Source: CAZFLD01 sp964519835 (GTDB taxonomy: Bacteria; Spirochaetota; Spirochaetia; DSM-27196; CAZFLD01). From it: a stretch of 64,000 bases of DNA. Below, one piece after another: positions 60,290-64,000 of this stretch. The notes beneath the pieces are model-generated. The model did not search any database. It was not told the DNA's origin and worked only from the letters and a program-made list of their open reading frames with translations. How positions within the stretch are numbered: the first letter of the stretch is position 1; each line of letters starts with the position of its first letter. The stretch lies in the NCBI GenBank assembly GCA_964519835.1, contig CAZFLD010000015.1:3471-67470 (forward strand), written 5' to 3'. The translations under genes and the position numbers were made by a program.

Positions 60290-62836
60290 CTATGCCCACA
60301 TTCTGTTGCCGCCGAAATCCAGCAACGCGTCAACGCCGAGTGGTTTTGAGTAGAGATAGCCCTGATAGAGCGTACAGCCCAGCTCCGCGAGCAGATCCTG
60401 TTGCGCCTGGGTCTCCACTCCCTCGGCGACCACCTCCAGGTCAAAGTCCCGCGCAAGAGTCACTACGGCCGCAACAATGGCCTTACCGGCCCCGTCGTCC
60501 GGAAGATTCATCACAAACGATCGATCGATCTTGATCTCGTCGGCCGGCAGCGACTTTAGGTAGGCAAGGGATGAGTAGCCGGTGCCGAAATCGTCTATCG
60601 AGATGCGAATCCCAAGGGCCCGCAGGGCTTCCAGCTTTTGAATGACCTTGTCGGCGTTTTCCGCCACCATGCTTTCGGTAATCTCGATCGTTACAAGCTC
60701 CGGCGGCACATCCACCCTCGACAGCACAAACTCGATCGACTCCACAAGCTCGGGCTGCTGAAATTGCCGAAGGGAGAGGTTAACCGAGATGGGAACCGGC
60801 CGAAGTCCTGCATCTTCGAAACGAGGAATCACGCGCAACGCGGTCCGCAGCACCTGCAGGCCCAGGGGAACGATCAAGCCGGAATCCTCGGCAATCGGAA
60901 CGAACTCATCGGGAGGAACAAGTCCGTCGGTCGGATGATTCCAGCGCACGAGAGCCTCGGCCCCGGTCATGGCACGGCCATAGTCCACCTTGGGCTGGTA
61001 CTCGACATAGAAGGCGTCGGTGCCGAGGGAGTCGCTGATTTCCCGTATCCTCCGCCTCCGCCGCTTCGAAAGGCGCCGCATTTGGGCGTCGTAGAAGCCA
61101 AAACCGGATCTCTCCTTTTTTGCCGCGGTAAGCGCAAAATCGGCAGCACGCACCAGCGACTTGCCCTCACGGCCGTTTTCCGGGTACACGGCAACGCCGA
61201 CGGTTACCGAAACCTGCATGATTTGCTTTTTGACGATAACGGGCCGGCGAAATGCGTTGACCAAACTCCGGGCGCCGGCGGAGACGGCATCTTTGTCACC
61301 GGGATTCACGACAACGACCGCGAACTCGTCCCCGCCGGTGCGATAGATGGCCTGCCCGGACTCTAGCCGACCGGCCAGCCGTTCGACGATCCTTGCCAGA
61401 ACCTTGTCGCCGACCTTGTGACCCACCGAGTCGTTGATTTCCTTGAAGTTATCCACGTCTATCGCGTACAACGCGACGGGAGTACGCGCACCGGACACCG
61501 CCTTTTCATGCTCGCCGATAAGCGCACCAAACTCTGCGAAAAACGCCGTTCGATTCCCGACCCCCGTAAGGTGGTCTTGCCGTGCCGCCTGCCGCAGCTG
61601 CCGAGCATGGTTGCTGCGGTCGCTCAGAAGCGCCGCCAGCCGACGGCGCATGCTCGAGAATCCGCGCACCAGATCGCCGATTTCGTCGCCGCGCTGCATG
61701 TCGGCACGAGGCGGATCGGCACCTTCCAAACGGTAGCATTTTTCTGCTGAGATCGTGACATCCGCCATGTGGCGGTGAAGCCGCCTAATCGGGCCCACGA
61801 TGCTTATTCCGAATCGCCAGGTGAACATGCCCACGACGCCGCCGATGGCCAGCACCGTCCCGGCGATAACCCCGATGAGTGACACGGTGGTCCCGGACAG
61901 AGCCTCTTCGAAACTCTCGACGACCAGCACCCCGCCCGGACCGGCACGTCCGGAAATCGGCACAGCAATACGGATGAGCGGCCCATAGCGGTCGCTCACG
62001 GTGCTGGAGAAAAGCCACGCTGCTCCTCCACGGGCTACCGCCCCGATATCCGCCTGAAGGCCGGCATCCTCGATAAAAGGATCACCGGGCAAATGCAACG
62101 GGCCCTTGGGACGTACGTAGTCGAGGGAGATCTCGAGCGCCTGCTTGGAATCTTGCTGCTCGGAACTCTCCAAATCGATGACCAGCGTGCGAGACGGTGC
62201 GTTGGCTCCCACGACTCCGGCGGGGCATTGGGCCACCGACAGGTCCCGTGGATCGACGGTAAGGATAACACGTTCGTCTATCATGACCTCCGTTAGGCGG
62301 CCGCGGTCGCGAGCGTAGACGCGATGTTCTTGCCTGTCGGCATGGAGGTCGATAGTCACCTTATCGGAGTACTCCCGGCCCTCGTACCGGAGCATCAGCT
62401 CGTCGCCGGCGGCTGTGACCAAGAGCACAAACTCCGCCGACTCGATTCGGTAGGCGTCGCCGGTGATAATCGGCGCATCAACCCCGTACACAAGACCCAC
62501 TCCGTCCGCAAGGCCCGCGTCCGAATCGACCGGCAAGAGTGTATACACTCGTGAAATGGTTGGGTCGCTCTCCGCAACCCTGTTGAGAACCCGGCTGTAG
62601 TGTTCGTAGGCCGGATCACTCATCGCTGTAGGAGTGATGAGGTCGCCATGCTCTTGCGGCTCAATGGCGGCTGCAACGGCCTCGGCGATCCGCCGGCGGT
62701 TCTGAAGGTACGCAAGCCGATACTCTTCGGTCACGGTGAGGTACACCGCGACTCCTACCGCCGCGGCGACAAAGACCAAAAGAGAAATTGAAAGACTAAA
62801 AAGGCGTGTGCGGAGTTTCCAAGTCATACATGGCAA
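60290..62836 (-). CDS. Membrane GGDEF-EAL cyclic di-GMP enzyme
   Basis: 848 residues. The first span (about 13-33) and a second (SLIGVIAGTVLAIGGVVGMF, about 325-345) enclose an extracytoplasmic sensor of about 290 residues. A HAMP-like stretch follows (about 350-415), then GGDEF (about 425-580) with DHLTGVGNRTAF and the intact site RTGGDEFAVVV, and EAL (about 595-840) with GAEALVRWNHP, VTIEITESM, DDFGTGYSSLAYL and IKIDRSFV. Both catalytic motifs look complete, so it may make and break c-di-GMP depending on signal. ATGs at 62836 and 62827 are both possible starts. Confidence 0.94.
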   Translation of the reverse strand: MPCMTWKLRTRLFSLSISLLVFVAAAVGVAVYLTVTEEYRLAYLQNRRRIAEAVAAAIEPQEHGDLITPTAMSDPAYEHYSRVLNRVAESDPTISRVYTLLPVDSDAGLADGVGLVYGVDAPIITGDAYRIESAEFVLLVTAAGDELMLRYEGREYSDKVTIDLHADRQEHRVYARDRGRLTEVMIDERVILTVDPRDLSVAQCPAGVVGANAPSRTLVIDLESSEQQDSKQALEISLDYVRPKGPLHLPGDPFIEDAGLQADIGAVARGGAAWLFSSTVSDRYGPLIRIAVPISGRAGPGGVLVVESFEEALSGTTVSLIGVIAGTVLAIGGVVGMFTWRFGISIVGPIRRLHRHMADVTISAEKCYRLEGADPPRADMQRGDEIGDLVRGFSSMRRRLAALLSDRSNHARQLRQAARQDHLTGVGNRTAFFAEFGALIGEHEKAVSGARTPVALYAIDVDNFKEINDSVGHKVGDKVLARIVERLAGRLESGQAIYRTGGDEFAVVVVNPGDKDAVSAGARSLVNAFRRPVIVKKQIMQVSVTVGVAVYPENGREGKSLVRAADFALTAAKKERSGFGFYDAQMRRLSKRRRRRIREISDSLGTDAFYVEYQPKVDYGRAMTGAEALVRWNHPTDGLVPPDEFVPIAEDSGLIVPLGLQVLRTALRVIPRFEDAGLRPVPISVNLSLRQFQQPELVESIEFVLSRVDVPPELVTIEITESMVAENADKVIQKLEALRALGIRISIDDFGTGYSSLAYLKSLPADEIKIDRSFVMNLPDDGAGKAIVAAVVTLARDFDLEVVAEGVETQAQQDLLAELGCTLYQGYLYSKPLGVDALLDFGGNRMWA

Positions 62837-62915
62837 CCGGTAAGAACCGTGCCGTAGTTAAGCAGGTTTTGATTAGGACTGTGTTAGGGCTTTTCGGCGT
62901 GCTATGGTCGGTCGC

Positions 62916-64000
62916 ATGGCGGGAAGGATCTACGTGTATACAGGGCCGGTGGCCCGCAGTCACTCAAACGGCCCGTGGCATCCCGAAGCTCCGTCCCGGA
63001 TGGACGCGGTGGACGCGGCGTTGGCAACGATAGCATCCACCGGAGACCCCGACGGCCCAATTGTTGTATCGGAGGCGCCGGCGGCCGACCGTGCTGCCGT
63101 CGAGCGCGTACACACGACGGCCTACGTAGACAGGGTCGCGGCCACCGCGGGGCGAAGGGCACCGACCAGGCTCGATCCGGACACCACGGCAAACGACAAG
63201 AGCTACGCGGCGGCGCTGGCCGGGGCCGGCGGTGCCGTGGCCGCGGTTGACGCGGTGCTCTGTGAAGCGGCGGAGGCCGCCTTTTCGCTGTACCGGCCGC
63301 CTGGTCACCACGCGGAGGCGGACAGTGCCATGGGTTTTTGCTTTTTCAACAGCGTGGCAATCGCCGCCGCCCATGCATTGACGTACAAAGCCGTACAGCA
63401 AGTGTGTATCTTCGACTGGGACGTACATCACGGCAACGGAACAATGCATTCGTTCTATCAATCTCCCGACGTATTGTACATTTCAACACACCAATACCCG
63501 TGGTACCCCGGAACGGGATCGATCAAAGAGACGGGGGCCGGTGACGGCGCCGGAACCACAATCAACGTGCCCCTTCCGGCAGGCTGCGGTGACGCCGAAT
63601 ACCACGCCGCTCTCGCGCACGTTGTGTTGCCTGCCATCGACCGCTTTGCACCACACCTGATCCTTGTATCCGCAGGCTACGACGCCCATCGCCGAGACCC
63701 CCTCGCGCAGATGAACGTCGGCTCGGCCTTCTTCGCGGTCATGACCGAGGCCGTCCTGGCAGCAGCCGAGCGGTGCGGCGCACGTGTGGCCTTTGTCCTG
63801 GAGGGCGGGTACGATCCGGTGGCACTAGAGCAGAGCCTTGTTGCCACCCTTACCGCCTGCATCAAACGCGGCGCAGGGATATCGCCGGTGCCCGAGGCCG
63901 GATCGCGGACGCCCGAGGCGGGTTTGCCGTTGCCGCCCGAAACTCCCTGCCGACAGGATGTGTTGGAACTTCTCAACATGGTCCGCAGCGCCGCCGAATT
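62916..64000 (+). CDS. Histone-deacetylase-family hydrolase, 3' end outside window
   Basis: Open from ATG 62916 to the window edge, 361 residues visible. Zinc hydrolase of the HDAC/acetylpolyamine amidohydrolase family: HPEAPSRMDAVDAAL near the start, active-site YRPPGHHAEADSAMGFCFFN, metal site CIFDWDVHHGNGTMHSFYQ, ISTHQYPWYPGTGS, LILVSAGYDAHRRDPL and VLEGGYDPVAL. It probably deacetylates a small amine or protein lysine; the substrate is unknown. The C-terminal region after the fold is Pro/Glu rich. It is divergent from the GGDEF-EAL gene. Confidence 0.92.
   Translation, partial: MAGRIYVYTGPVARSHSNGPWHPEAPSRMDAVDAALATIASTGDPDGPIVVSEAPAADRAAVERVHTTAYVDRVAATAGRRAPTRLDPDTTANDKSYAAALAGAGGAVAAVDAVLCEAAEAAFSLYRPPGHHAEADSAMGFCFFNSVAIAAAHALTYKAVQQVCIFDWDVHHGNGTMHSFYQSPDVLYISTHQYPWYPGTGSIKETGAGDGAGTTINVPLPAGCGDAEYHAALAHVVLPAIDRFAPHLILVSAGYDAHRRDPLAQMNVGSAFFAVMTEAVLAAAERCGARVAFVLEGGYDPVALEQSLVATLTACIKRGAGISPVPEAGSRTPEAGLPLPPETPCRQDVLELLNMVRSAAE

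Overview
The window is a GC-rich chromosomal segment with one 100-base assembly gap, so it comes from a draft or metagenome assembly. Gene content points to a free-living, anaerobic spirochaete (Spirochaetota). The evidence is a UPF0164/FadL-like outer-membrane protein, a DUF6062 protein, a WD40 protein with an NADase-type glycan-binding domain, 'AGG'-type lipoprotein-like signal peptides on the peptide-binding proteins, and an electron-bifurcating type [FeFe] hydrogenase operon. The assignment is inference from families, not from an rRNA gene.

Layout. (1) 1-7304: a minus-strand oligopeptide ABC transporter operon (binding protein, two permeases, two ATPases) followed by an unknown membrane protein cut by the window edge. 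(2) 7466-15543: a redox island. Leftward lie NuoE-like hndA, a kinase-type ATPase, a cysteine-less hndB, NuoF-like hndC and the catalytic [FeFe] hydrogenase. Divergently lie rex, a CBS-ATPase fusion, a DRTGG protein and a PHP phosphoesterase. A Rex-type operator sits between them. (3) 15652-19792: a small membrane protein, then a cobalamin riboswitch controlling a BtuF-BtuC-BtuD type importer. (4) 19816-20665: a decayed ammonium-transporter/chemoreceptor fusion. (5) 20673-28781: cell-envelope genes (ftsK, uppP, a lytic transglycosylase lipoprotein), then a membrane protein made of an isolated Hsp70 substrate-binding domain, divergent from a TPR protein with a nuclease-fold tail.

(6) 28771-32962: rsmG, mnmG and a trypsin-like protease. 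(7) 33084-41497: ndk, oligoendopeptidase F, a 13-bp tandem repeat broken by the gap, a GAF-GGDEF diguanylate cyclase, a CHASE2 adenylate cyclase, an SH3 protein, an M48 protease lipoprotein and an outer-membrane protein. (8) 41500-43304: intergenic repeats, a glutaredoxin-like lipoprotein, DUF6062, and tRNA-Cys with a duplicated 3' end. (9) 43368-52476: ThuA-like, Nudix and NadE (NAD metabolism), a two-part sodium symporter, a TrmH-family methylase and the WD40 protein. (10) 52518-58496: a second oligopeptide transporter operon. (11) 58583-64000: a PH-like membrane protein, an HD hydrolase, DUF1820, a GGDEF-EAL protein and a truncated histone-deacetylase-family hydrolase.

Themes: peptide import and turnover, hydrogen/NAD(P)H redox balance sensed by Rex, and nucleotide second messengers. 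The most unusual items are the membrane-tethered Hsp70 substrate domain with its divergent TPR partner, the sensory genes around the hydrogenase (including a cysteine-rich Rex and a cysteine-less HndB), and the Amt-MCP pseudogene.
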